Source: Rhizobium rosettiformans W3
GTDB taxonomy: Bacteria; Pseudomonadota; Alphaproteobacteria; Rhizobiales; Rhizobiaceae
Length of the DNA stretch: 64,000 bases
Direction: 5' to 3'
NCBI RefSeq assembly: GCF_004912135.1
Contig: NZ_STGU01000006.1
Location: 1 to 64,000, forward strand
A program made the translations under genes and the position numbers. The notes beneath the pieces are model-generated. The model was not told the origin of the DNA. It saw only the letters and a list, made by a program, of their open reading frames with translations, and made no database searches. Shown here in pieces: positions 27,104 to 35,224 of the stretch. Positions within the stretch are counted from its first letter, which is position 1, and each line of letters starts with the position of its first letter.

Positions 27104-27394
27104 ATGGCAAGCGAATTGGGACTGAAGGAATTTGAGTGGGACGAGAACAAGCGCAGACTTAATGTTCAAAATCACGGGATCGACTTTATCGATGCTGCCA
27201 ATGCACTCCGTACGGGGCCGCGGCTCGATATCGAGTCCTATAGGAATGGCGAGTTGAGAACGCTCTCGATTTGTCCCGACACGTTGAAACTCATTGCGGT
27301 CGTCTTCACCATGCGTGGTGACCTATGCCGCATCATCTCCGCAAGGACGGCACGGAAAGATGAGCAAAGAAAATATCGTCAGATATACAATTGA
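27104..27394 (+). CDS. brnT: BrnT-family toxin
   Basis: The RelE-like ribonuclease toxin is about 96 residues: FEWDENKRRLNVQNHGIDFIDAA is the BrnT signature, followed by RTLSICPDTLKLIAVVFTMRGDLCRIISARTARKDEQRKY. The basic C-terminal segment carries catalytic residues in the family. The start at MASELGL has a GAGGG site; a GTG at 27068 in frame is an alternative. The gene overlaps brnA by 35 nt, the usual toxin-first order. Confidence 0.88.
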   Translation: MASELGLKEFEWDENKRRLNVQNHGIDFIDAANALRTGPRLDIESYRNGELRTLSICPDTLKLIAVVFTMRGDLCRIISARTARKDEQRKYRQIYN

Positions 27395-27689
27395 AGAAAT
27401 TGAAGCCATGCGTGCCAGGGGTGAAAGCCTGACAGACTGGGCTCGTGTCGATGCCATGACTGACGAGGATATCGAACGCGCCATGCGCGACGATCCCGAC
27501 TGGAAGGACCACATGGACATCGACTGGTCCAAGGCGAGGATGGTGTTTCCGGACAAGAAGAAGGCGATCTCGATCCGCCTCGACCCCGACATCATCGACT
27601 TCTTCCAGGCGACCGGTAAAGGTTACCAGACCCGCATCAACGCGGTACTGCGTCATTTCGTCGACGAACAGAAGCGATCGAAATCCTGA
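27360..27689 (+). CDS. brnA: BrnA-family antitoxin
   Basis: The 109-residue protein has an acidic N-terminal half that should bind BrnT and a C-terminal ribbon-helix-helix DNA-binding part (AISIRLDPDIIDFFQATGKGYQTRINAVLRHFV). It neutralises BrnT and represses the operon, probably at the palindrome over the promoter. The start MSKENIV lies inside the 3' end of brnT. Confidence 0.9.
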   Translation: MSKENIVRYTIEEIEAMRARGESLTDWARVDAMTDEDIERAMRDDPDWKDHMDIDWSKARMVFPDKKKAISIRLDPDIIDFFQATGKGYQTRINAVLRHFVDEQKRSKS

Positions 27690-27696
27690 AACGCAA

Positions 27697-27718
27697 GACG
27701 CCGCCCGAAGGCGGCGTC
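27697..27718. terminator. Hairpin between convergent brnA and yqeY
   Basis: A perfect 9-bp stem GACGCCGCC / GGCGGCGTC with a CGAA tetraloop lies just after brnA. It faces the convergent yqeY gene. The following bases are A/T-rich without a clean T-run on either strand. Confidence 0.55.
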
Positions 27719-27745
27719 CATTCAATTCAATCCAGTGGCAGGCTC

Positions 27746-28198
27746 TTACTTCAACAGGTCCTTGACCACGCCGGACGCCTTGCCGAAGTCCATCTGGCCT
27801 GGATAGCGTTCCTTCAGCGTGTTGATGCACTTACCCATGTCGCGCAGGCCCTGGGCACCGGTCTCGCTGATGACGGCCGCGCACAGTTCGCGCACCTTTT
27901 CCTCGGGCAGTTGCTCGGGCATGAAGGACTTGATGATGACGATTTCCTCGCGCTCCTGCGCGGCAAGCTCCGGCCGATCGTTCTCGGCATAGATCTTCGC
28001 GGATTCATCCCGCTGCTTGATCATCTTCATCAGGATCTGCATGATCTCGTCATCGCTGACCGGATCCTTGCCGGTGCCGCGATTGGCGATGTCGCGATCC
28101 TTGATCGCCGTCTGGATCAGACGAACGGTCGAGGTCCGCCTGATATCCTTGGCCTTCAGGGCCTCTTTCAGTGAGTTGGCGAGCGTGTCGCGTATCAT
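27746..28198 (-). CDS. GatB/YqeY-domain protein
   Basis: The 150-residue helical protein resembles the tRNA-binding tail of GatB (MIRDTLANSLKEALKAKDIRRTSTVRLIQTAIKDRDI and the C-terminal FGKASGVVKDLLK). It may bind tRNA or tRNA-like structures. It is full length, with GGAGAAG ahead of the ATG. It is divergent from carA, a common order in Rhizobiaceae. Confidence 0.92.
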   Translation of the reverse strand: MIRDTLANSLKEALKAKDIRRTSTVRLIQTAIKDRDIANRGTGKDPVSDDEIMQILMKMIKQRDESAKIYAENDRPELAAQEREEIVIIKSFMPEQLPEEKVRELCAAVISETGAQGLRDMGKCINTLKERYPGQMDFGKASGVVKDLLK

Positions 28199-28515
28199 TT
28201 TCTTCTCCGGGGAAGAGCCTGCCCCGCCGTTAGCGATTGTGGCTTTTCCGTGTTCGTTGAGTGGTTCTCATAGCCAGACATCTGCTGCAGTGCAAACGAA
28301 TTGAGCAAACCATTGAAATGGCTTGGGAGAAATCCGCCGCTTAAGCGCATCCGGAATTGACCTCGCCACGCGATCCGTCTATTGCTCGGCACCTGCACGC
28401 AAATTGTCATCAGGGCTGAAAACGCGCGACCTCGCGCGCCCTCGATCTGCAACATAAATGGTCCTGCGAAACCGCTCCGACAAGGGGCCGGCACGCGGGC
28501 GAACAAGGAACGACC
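28199..28515 (+). promoter_or_regulatory. yqeY-carA divergent promoter region; likely carA promoter at 28357-28385
   Basis: The 317-bp gap holds TTGACC (28357-28362), a 17-nt spacer and TATTGC (28380-28385), a reasonable promoter that would give a carA leader of about 125 nt. The leader contains the small GC hairpin CGCGCG-ACCT-CGCGCG but no T-run, so no terminator is evident. There is no gene in the gap. Confidence 0.4.
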
Positions 28516-29721
28516 ATGACCGCGACAGCCCCCTGGACGACCCGCAAGCCAACCGCCCTCCTCGTTCTCGCCGACGGCACCGTCATCGAAGGCCATGGCA
28601 TCGGCGCGACCGGCAAGGTCCAGGCCGAGGTCTGCTTCAACACGGCGCTGACAGGGTACGAGGAAATCCTTACCGATCCCTCCTATCTCGGCCAGATCGT
28701 CACCTTCACCTTCCCCCATATCGGCAATGTCGGCACCAATGACGAAGACATCGAGGACCTGACGCCGGCAGCCCGCCACGGCGCAGTCGGCACGATCTTC
28801 AAGGCCGACATCACCGACCCTTCAAATTATCGTGCCGCAAGCCATCTCGACGCATGGCTGAAGAGCCGCGGCATCATCGGCCTCTCCGGCATCGACACCC
28901 GCGCGCTCACCGCCTGGATCCGCGAAAACGGTGCCCCGAATGCCGTCATCGCCCATGACCCGAACGGCGTCTTCGACATCGAAGCCCTGAAGGCAGAGGC
29001 TCGGGAATGGAGCGGCCTCGTTGGCCTCGACCTCGCCAAGGTTGCAACCTCGGGCCAGTCTTCCGTCTGGAGCGAGAAGGACTGGAACTGGACGGAGGGT
29101 CACACCACGCTCGGCCCGGAGGATGCCAAGTACCATATCGTCTGCGTCGACTTCGGCGTGAAGCGCAATATCCTGCGCCTTTTCGCCGGTCTCGACTGCA
29201 AGGTGACCGTGGTTCCTGCCACGACATCGGCCGAAGACATCATGGCGCTCAACCCGGACGGCGTCTTCCTGTCGAACGGCCCGGGAGACCCGGCCGCAAC
29301 CGGCGAATATGCCGTTCCGGTCATCCAGAACCTGGTTCAGACCGACAAGCCTGTCTTCGGCATCTGCCTCGGCCACCAGATGCTGGGCCTTGCGCTCGGC
29401 GGCAAGACCGAGAAGATGCACCAGGGTCACCACGGCGCAAACCACCCGGTGAAGGACTTCACGACGGGTAAGGTCGAAATCGTCTCGATGAACCACGGCT
29501 TCGCGGTCGACTCGAAGTCGCTGCCGGAAAGCGTTGAAGAGACTCACATTTCGTTGTTTGACGGCACCAATTGCGGCCTCCGTCTCAAGGGCAAGCCGGT
29601 GTTCTCGGTGCAGCATCACCCGGAAGCCTCGCCCGGCCCACAGGACAGCCACTACCTCTTCCGCCGCTTCATCAACATGGTGCGCGAGACGAGGGGCGAA
29701 CCGGCACTGGCCGAACGCTGA
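28516..29721 (+). CDS. carA: Carbamoyl-phosphate synthase small (glutaminase) subunit
   Basis: The 401-residue protein releases ammonia from glutamine for carbamoyl phosphate, the precursor of arginine and pyrimidines. It has the CPSase small-chain N-domain (GYEEILTDPSYLGQIVTFTFP) and a class I glutamine amidotransferase domain with the nucleophile Cys in FGICLGHQMLGLALGG and the His/Glu in VQHHPEASPGPQD. The start has AAGGA. carB is encoded separately 13 kb downstream. Confidence 0.97.
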   Translation: MTATAPWTTRKPTALLVLADGTVIEGHGIGATGKVQAEVCFNTALTGYEEILTDPSYLGQIVTFTFPHIGNVGTNDEDIEDLTPAARHGAVGTIFKADITDPSNYRAASHLDAWLKSRGIIGLSGIDTRALTAWIRENGAPNAVIAHDPNGVFDIEALKAEAREWSGLVGLDLAKVATSGQSSVWSEKDWNWTEGHTTLGPEDAKYHIVCVDFGVKRNILRLFAGLDCKVTVVPATTSAEDIMALNPDGVFLSNGPGDPAATGEYAVPVIQNLVQTDKPVFGICLGHQMLGLALGGKTEKMHQGHHGANHPVKDFTTGKVEIVSMNHGFAVDSKSLPESVEETHISLFDGTNCGLRLKGKPVFSVQHHPEASPGPQDSHYLFRRFINMVRETRGEPALAER

Positions 29722-29747
29722 GCTTAATCTACAGGACTGGAATTTGG

Positions 29748-29771
29748 CGGCCCGGGTTCAGACCCGGGCCG
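29748..29771. terminator. carA terminator overlapping the MATE gene stop
   Basis: A perfect 10-bp stem CGGCCCGGGT / ACCCGGGCCG with a TCAG loop lies 27 nt past carA. The convergent MATE gene's stop codon is inside it. The T-tract on the plus strand is weak (GTTTGCATTTC). Confidence 0.6.
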
Positions 29772-31170
29772 TTTGCATTTCATGCCGGACTTTGAGGTAA
29801 AAGCGCAGGCTCAGCATGAAGGCAGCGCTCGCAAGCCCCAGGCAGAAACCATACCAGATGCCGATGCCGCCGATCCCAAGCGGAAAGGCCATGAGCCAGG
29901 CGAGGAAGAAGCCGACCGGCCAATAGGCGACAAGCGCCAGAATCATCGGCACCCGAGCGTCCTTCAACCCGCGAAGCAGTCCCGCGGCAATCGCCTGCAG
30001 CCCGTCAACCAGTTGGAATAGTCCGGCGACCATGACGAGCGGCCCGGCGAAAGCCAGCACATCGGCTGCAGCCGGCGCATTCTCGTTGATGAAGGCGGCA
30101 GAGAGTTGCTGCGGCACGGCAAGGAAAAGGATGCCACCCGACAGCGAAAGGATCGCGGCGATGCCAAGAACCGTGATGGCGGCCCGCACCAGTTCCGGGT
30201 AATTGCCGCGTCCATGCGCAAGTCCCACCCGAACGGTCGCGGCTTGGGCGAGACCAAGCGGGATCATGAAGGCGATGGAGGCCAGCTGCAGGGCGATGCC
30301 ATGGGCCGCAAGTTCGATCGTCCCGATCCGCCCCATCAGCAAGGAGGCGGCACTGAACAGGCTGACTTCGGCAAGCACGGTGACGCTGATCGGCAGCCCC
30401 AGGAACAGAACTTCACGGAAGGCTTGCCAGTCGGGACGCCAGAAGCGCACGAATAATTCGTAGCGCCGGGTCTCGTCGCGGGTCTGGATATAGAGGACCA
30501 TCGCCGCAAAACTCACCCACTGAACGATGACGGCGACGATTGCCGCACCGGTCATGCCAAGCGCCGGCAGGCCGAAATGTCCGAGCACGAGCGCATAAGC
30601 CAGGATCGCATTGAGGATCAGGATGCCGACCGTGACCCAGAGCACGATGCGTGCCCGCCCCGTGGCGCTGACCAGCGAACGTAGGACGGCAAACAGCAAC
30701 GCCGGCAGAAGCCCGAGCTGGCTGATGAAGACGTAGTTGGCTGCAAGTGCGGCCACTTCCGGCTTTTGCCCCAGAGCGAGCAGGATCCTCTCGGCATTGA
30801 AGAACAGAGGCGTCATGACCACGACGTAAAGGATGGACACCCACATGCCCATGCGGATCGAGCGCCGAACGGAGACCACGTCTCCCCGTCCATAGGCCTG
30901 CGCCACCATCGGCATGACCGCCATGGAGAAGCCCGAACCGAAGACGAAGATCGTGAAGAAGAACTGGCCGGCCAATACCATGGCGGCGAGCGGCACGGCG
31001 CCGAGCTGACCGACGATCACGACGTCCGTCGTATGAATGCCAAGCTGTGCCAGCTGCGCGCCGATCAGCGGGATGCCGAGGGCGAGGGTGGCGCGAATAT
31101 GCGACATCCAGCTACCGGCTCCCACGGGAGTGGCGCTTGGGGTTTCGAGCGTGACGACATCGGTGTGCAT
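29758..31170 (-). CDS. MATE-family multidrug efflux pump (NorM type)
   Basis: The 470-residue inner-membrane protein has 12 predicted helices in two homologous halves. It exports cationic drugs or metabolites in exchange for H+ or Na+. The family pattern is seen in LGIPLIGAQLAQLGIHTTDVVIVGQLG and the second-half counterpart LFLGLPISVTVLAEVSLFSAASLLMGRIG. The ATG at 31170 lies only about 17 nt after a leader terminator; a second in-frame ATG (MSHIRATL, 31107) is possible. It converges with carA. Confidence 0.92.
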   Translation of the reverse strand: MHTDVVTLETPSATPVGAGSWMSHIRATLALGIPLIGAQLAQLGIHTTDVVIVGQLGAVPLAAMVLAGQFFFTIFVFGSGFSMAVMPMVAQAYGRGDVVSVRRSIRMGMWVSILYVVVMTPLFFNAERILLALGQKPEVAALAANYVFISQLGLLPALLFAVLRSLVSATGRARIVLWVTVGILILNAILAYALVLGHFGLPALGMTGAAIVAVIVQWVSFAAMVLYIQTRDETRRYELFVRFWRPDWQAFREVLFLGLPISVTVLAEVSLFSAASLLMGRIGTIELAAHGIALQLASIAFMIPLGLAQAATVRVGLAHGRGNYPELVRAAITVLGIAAILSLSGGILFLAVPQQLSAAFINENAPAAADVLAFAGPLVMVAGLFQLVDGLQAIAAGLLRGLKDARVPMILALVAYWPVGFFLAWLMAFPLGIGGIGIWYGFCLGLASAAFMLSLRFYLKVRHEMQTARV

Positions 31171-31186
31171 GGCTTAGGTCTCAACG

Positions 31187-31221
31187 AAAAAAGCCGCTTC
31201 CAGAGCATACTGGTGAGCGGC
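31187..31221 (-). terminator. Leader terminator just upstream of the MATE gene
   Basis: On the minus strand GCCGCT-CA-CCAG, a 6-nt loop, CTGG-A-AGCGGC and then TTTTTT form a convincing intrinsic terminator. The T-run ends 17 nt before the MATE start codon. No minus-strand gene lies upstream (the next gene, at 31449, points away), so this is either an attenuator for the pump gene or the end of a small RNA. Confidence 0.65.
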
Positions 31222-31448
31222 ATGTCGCAGAGGGATAAGCGCGCGCAGGCACGGCGGCAAGCCGGAATCATGATGCTGCAGAATTATTGCGCGATACATC
31301 AGCAAGTTTGATGAAAAATCAGGCAGTCCACGGCTATTCGGAATGAGCAGCCGACAGGATTGGTCTTGAATGACACCAGTTGACCTTGGCGCTGACGAAG
31401 AATCGCGTGTAAGCCTTCAGCGGTGCAACGGGAGCAAATGACAACGGC

Positions 31449-31928
31449 ATGATGGATCTGATCTGGCGCGGCACACTCATCGGCATCGGCGCGACGCTTG
31501 CCATGGATCTCTGGGCTCTCATCCTGACGACGGTTTTTCGCCAGCCGAGTGCGAATTGGGCCCCGGTCGGACGCTGGTTCTATCACCTGACTTCGGGTCG
31601 GGTCTTTCACGACAGTATCGCGGATGCAGAGCCCCACGACCGCGAACTGGCCCTCGGCTGGATCGCCCATTACGCTGTCGGCATCGCCTATGGCATCATG
31701 CTAGCCTTGCTTGTCGGGCCGGCCTGGTTTGCAGACCCAACGCTGCTGCCAGCCTTCATCTGGGGGATCGTCACGGTCGCTGCCGGCTGGTTCCTGCTGC
31801 AGCCCGGCCTCGGTCTCGGCTGGGCGGCGGCAAAGACGCCGAACCCGAACAAGGTCCGGGCTCTCAATCTGGCCGCACACACCGTTTTCGGCCTCGGCCT
31901 GTGGCTGACGGCGCTTGCAATCCGCTAG
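31449..31928 (+). CDS. DUF2938 membrane protein
   Basis: The 159-residue inner-membrane protein has about four helices. The DUF2938 pattern is visible in GIGATLAMDLWALIL, GRWFYHL and LALGWIAHYAVGIAYGIMLALLVG. The function is unknown. Two adjacent ATGs could start it. It is divergent from the MATE gene and convergent with the metallopeptidase. Confidence 0.85.
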   Translation: MMDLIWRGTLIGIGATLAMDLWALILTTVFRQPSANWAPVGRWFYHLTSGRVFHDSIADAEPHDRELALGWIAHYAVGIAYGIMLALLVGPAWFADPTLLPAFIWGIVTVAAGWFLLQPGLGLGWAAAKTPNPNKVRALNLAAHTVFGLGLWLTALAIR

Positions 31929-31941
31929 CTGCTCCGGCCCG

Positions 31942-32868
31942 TCAGATGGGGCCCGAGAAGGTGTCGCAGGCGCTCACATTGCCGCTGTCGTAACCGCGCT
32001 TGAACCACTTCATCCGCTGTGCGGAGGTGCCGTGGTTGAAGGCATCCGGCACGACATACCCCTGACTGCGCTTCTGCAGCGTATCGTCGCCGATCTGCTG
32101 TGCGGCATTCAGCGCCTCCTCCAGATCGCCGTCGGACAGGATGCCTTCCTTGTCGGCCGACTTCGCCCAGATCCCCGCATAACAATCCGCCTGCAGCTCG
32201 ACGCGCACTGACATCTGGTTCGCTTCGCGCTGGCCCATCGACCGGCGCTGGCGGTTGAATTCCGGGAGAACGCCCGTGAGGTTCTGCACGTGATGCCCGA
32301 CTTCATGGGCAATCACATAGGCCTGGGCGAAATCGCCGGCGGCATCGAACTGCCGCTCGAGTTGATCGAAGAACTCGGTGTCCAGATAGACCTTGCTGTC
32401 GGCGGGACAATAGAAGGGACCGGTGGCAGACGATGCCTGACCGCAGGCGGAAGCTGTGGCCCCGCTGAACAGGACCAGCGTCGGCTCGCGATATTGCTCG
32501 CCGGATGCCGAGAAGATCGCATTCCAGGTGGTTTCCGTTTCCGCCAGAACGGTGCGGACAAAGGCGGTGGTGTCGTCGCTCGATTGCCCTGCCGGCCGCT
32601 GCCCGATCGATTGCTCGTATCCGGAGCCTGCCCCCCCGATATTGCCTTCGCCCAGAACCTGCAGCATGTCGATGCCCATGGCCTTCAGCACGAAGTAGAT
32701 GACGACGAGGAAGATGATCGTTCCGAAGCTCAGTCCGCCACCGCGTCGCCCGCCCATCGGGATCTGGATGCCCGAACGACCAAAGGGATTGCGACCAAAC
32801 CCGCCCCGCGAGGACTGCCCACGCCGATCCTCGATATTGTCCGACTGCCGACGGCCTCGCCATTCCAT
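31942..32868 (-). CDS. YpfJ-type neutral zinc metallopeptidase
   Basis: The 308-residue protein has one N-terminal membrane anchor (TIIFLVVIYFVLKAMGI) and a periplasmic zinc peptidase domain. The zinc site is VIAHEVGHHVQNL (HExxH), with the third ligand likely in VELQADCYAGIWA. The N-terminus MEWRGRRQSDNIEDRRG is typical of the family (E. coli YpfJ). Substrates are unknown. Confidence 0.92.
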   Translation of the reverse strand: MEWRGRRQSDNIEDRRGQSSRGGFGRNPFGRSGIQIPMGGRRGGGLSFGTIIFLVVIYFVLKAMGIDMLQVLGEGNIGGAGSGYEQSIGQRPAGQSSDDTTAFVRTVLAETETTWNAIFSASGEQYREPTLVLFSGATASACGQASSATGPFYCPADSKVYLDTEFFDQLERQFDAAGDFAQAYVIAHEVGHHVQNLTGVLPEFNRQRRSMGQREANQMSVRVELQADCYAGIWAKSADKEGILSDGDLEEALNAAQQIGDDTLQKRSQGYVVPDAFNHGTSAQRMKWFKRGYDSGNVSACDTFSGPI

Positions 32869-32957
32869 GGTGCTGTCCCTCTCTTATCTGCCCCAGACAA
32901 TGAGAAGATAGCCCAACTGTTCCCTAACACCAGTGACGATGAACGGTCGTTAGCCAG

Positions 32958-33455
32958 TCAGGCTTTATGACCCGCCGCGTCTCGCCTCAGCCACCACTGG
33001 AAGAAAAGCACCAGGATCAAGAGCAGGCCGATGGCAACCAGATGCGCTTGCCTTTGGCCCTCCCCGAAGATCAGCTTATGCATCAATCGTCCTGGAAGGA
33101 GCGTGAAAGCCCCAGCCGTCAGCAAAGCGAAGCTGTAGAGGTTGCCAACATGCCGGCGGTGTTCGGCGATCCGGCCTGCCCGCGCTGCCGTGATCGCCTG
33201 GAAACTGCCAACCAGAGTGAAGACGGAAAGAATGTGGATCGGACTGAAGCCGAAATAGAGACGCAGAGAGGAGATGAAGAAACTCGACATGGCCGTGATG
33301 ACCATCACACCGATCCAGATCCGGCCGAGGATACGGTGGACATTGGTTCCCTTGCGGCCAAGCAAGAGCCCCGCGCCGAGGATCAAGGCGAGCAATGCAG
33401 AGACGACGTGGATTTGGATGGCGACAGGGGTCTGTAAGAGAAGAGAAAGCGACAT
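32958..33455 (-). CDS. DUF2306-family membrane protein
   Basis: The 165-residue integral membrane protein has four to five helices. Conserved histidines occur in VAIQIHVVSALLALILGAGLL, KGTNVHRILGRIWI, FSPIHILS and AEHRRHVGN. This pattern resembles small heme-associated or oxidoreductase-like membrane proteins, but DUF2306 has no established role. The start MSLSLLLQ is chosen from the family length; the frame runs further upstream without support. It is divergent from the LytTR regulator, which probably controls it. Confidence 0.75.
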   Translation of the reverse strand: MSLSLLLQTPVAIQIHVVSALLALILGAGLLLGRKGTNVHRILGRIWIGVMVITAMSSFFISSLRLYFGFSPIHILSVFTLVGSFQAITAARAGRIAEHRRHVGNLYSFALLTAGAFTLLPGRLMHKLIFGEGQRQAHLVAIGLLLILVLFFQWWLRRDAAGHKA

Positions 33456-33530
33456 GGGACTTGCCTTGAGCGGGTTCGCGGTTTCAATGTTTGGCTTCCC
33501 GCTGATCGCGCCTTTGCGCCGGCGCCACCA

Positions 33531-34370
33531 ATGCTTTGCCGTGAATGTCGAGAGAAATGCGTGAATAGCTCCGTCTTGCAGTCTGCGCTTCGTGAATGGA
33601 CGAGACTGGGCCGTTCGCCCCGTCTCTGGGCGACTTTTGCGATCGTGGTCTCCATCTTCATCGCCATAGGTCCTTCCGGCACGATCGAAGACATGGGCCT
33701 TGTCGAGCGTGCTGCTTTCTGGACACTGCTGCACGGAGCGGCATGGACCGTCGCGATCCTCGTCATTACCCTCGCTGATCATTGGCTGGCCCAATATCTG
33801 CGCAGCCAAGCATTGCTGCTGGCAGCGACCGCCTTAGTGGCCGCACCCTTCGTTGCCGCGGTGGTGGAGCTGATGCGCTGGTCCTGGGCCGGAACCGAAC
33901 CGAGTCTTGCCTCCTATGGGCGACAGCTCCTCGTCTGCTTGCCGTTGTCGGTGCTGTTCAGTCTGCTGTCACATCTGACGATGTCGAACGCTCCGTCGGC
34001 GAGCGTCAGCAGCAGGGCGTCTGAGGACCCGGAGCCAAAACCGACGGAAGACGAGCCACCTCCGCTTCTCGCGCGGCTCAAGCCGGCGCTGCGGGCACCC
34101 TTGGTCCATCTGACGGTCGAGGATCACTACACGGTTGTGACGACGACAAAGGGCCGGCAGCTGGTCCTGATGCGATTTTCCGATGCCTTGCGGGAGGTCG
34201 ACTCGATCCCCGGTGTGCAGACCCACCGCTCCCACTGGGTCGCAGTCGATCATGTGGCTGGGCTGAAGAACAGCGGCAGCCGGTTGCACGTGGTCTTGAA
34301 ATCAGGTGCCGAGGTACCGGTCAGCCGCAGTTTTGCGGCTCACGTCCGCGATCGCATCGGCGAGAGCTGA
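33531..34370 (+). CDS. Membrane-bound LytTR transcriptional regulator
   Basis: The 279-residue protein has four hydrophobic helices (residues about 33-150) and a C-terminal LytTR DNA-binding domain (LVHLTVEDHYTVVTTTKGRQLVLMRFSDAL ... THRSHWVAVDHVAG). It has no receiver domain, so a ligand or membrane state must be sensed directly. A GTG at 33561 (VNSSVLQS) is an alternative start. The 75-bp gap to the divergent DUF2306 gene suggests that gene is its target. Confidence 0.85.
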   Translation: MLCRECREKCVNSSVLQSALREWTRLGRSPRLWATFAIVVSIFIAIGPSGTIEDMGLVERAAFWTLLHGAAWTVAILVITLADHWLAQYLRSQALLLAATALVAAPFVAAVVELMRWSWAGTEPSLASYGRQLLVCLPLSVLFSLLSHLTMSNAPSASVSSRASEDPEPKPTEDEPPPLLARLKPALRAPLVHLTVEDHYTVVTTTKGRQLVLMRFSDALREVDSIPGVQTHRSHWVAVDHVAGLKNSGSRLHVVLKSGAEVPVSRSFAAHVRDRIGES

Positions 34371-34376
34371 TCCTCT

Positions 34377-35045
34377 TCAGCTCTTGGCGTAGCCGTATTC
34401 CCCGCCCCTGCTCAGTGCGCGCTGATAGGCCGGTCTTGCGCGGATCCGTTCGATCCAGCCCTTAAGCGCGCTCACATCCTTGCCCTCGGCGATCCGGGTG
34501 AGGCCCGCCTCGACGGGAAAGCTCATGGCGATATCCGCGGCCGAGAACTGCTTGCCGGCGAACCAGCCGTCCTTGCCGATTTCGGCGATCCAGAGATCGA
34601 GATGGTCCGAGAGCTGCGGATCGATCAGCTTGCCTGCCACGCCCTGGCTGATCATCTTCGCCACAGGGCGGATGAAGAAGGGCACCTGCCCGGGAATGCG
34701 CGAGAAGATGAGCTTCATGACCAGAAGCGGCATGGCCGAACCCTCGGCATAATGCATCCAGTACCGGTATCGCAGCCGCTCATCGGTACCGGCAGCGGGA
34801 CGCAGATCCTCGCCCCCATAGGTCTCGATCAGATATTCCATGATCGCGCCGCTCTCGGCCACCACGCGTCCATTGTCCTCGATCACGGGCGACTTGCCGA
34901 GCGGATGCACGGCCTTGAGTTCCTTTGGCGCCAGATAGTCCTTCGTCCTGTGATAGACCTTCACCTGATAGTCGAGACCGAGCTCCTCGAGCAGCCAGAG
35001 AATGCGATGGGCGCGCGAGTTGTCGAGGTAATGCACGGTGATCAT
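34377..35045 (-). CDS. Glutathione S-transferase
   Basis: The 222-residue GST has a thioredoxin-like N-domain (MITVHYLDNSRAHRILWLLEELGLDY; VHPLGKSPVIEDNG; VVAESGAIMEYLIE with the glutathione-binding Glu-Ser) and a helical C-domain. The class is close to bacterial/yeast GST III-type; Ser10 in LDNSRAHR is the likely catalytic residue. The detoxification substrate is unknown. It converges on the LytTR gene, whose stop lies 7 nt away. Confidence 0.9.
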   Translation of the reverse strand: MITVHYLDNSRAHRILWLLEELGLDYQVKVYHRTKDYLAPKELKAVHPLGKSPVIEDNGRVVAESGAIMEYLIETYGGEDLRPAAGTDERLRYRYWMHYAEGSAMPLLVMKLIFSRIPGQVPFFIRPVAKMISQGVAGKLIDPQLSDHLDLWIAEIGKDGWFAGKQFSAADIAMSFPVEAGLTRIAEGKDVSALKGWIERIRARPAYQRALSRGGEYGYAKS

Positions 35046-35224
35046 CAGAGATGTCCCTTTGATTGTCGTTGCTTGGACTATCTAGAAGCAGACCCCGGCG
35101 CCGTCGAGACGCCCGTCGAAACTTTCTCCAGAGTGGCCAGAAAGTCAGCCGGTGATGACCGCTTGGCAGGCATCACCGGGCGTGCCAGTCTTGCCGAAAG
35201 ACTGCACTTTGGGAGGAGTGACAC

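Noticed and set aside
27064-27135. A 23-codon frame starting ATGAGTGG before brnT
   Set aside because: It has a nearby GGGAG and could be a leader peptide, but it overlaps the brnT start out of frame and shows no recognisable feature.
31065-31271. A 68-codon minus-strand frame overlapping the MATE leader
   Set aside because: It has no ribosome-binding site and continues far into the MATE gene in another frame; it is mentioned only as a possible leader peptide.
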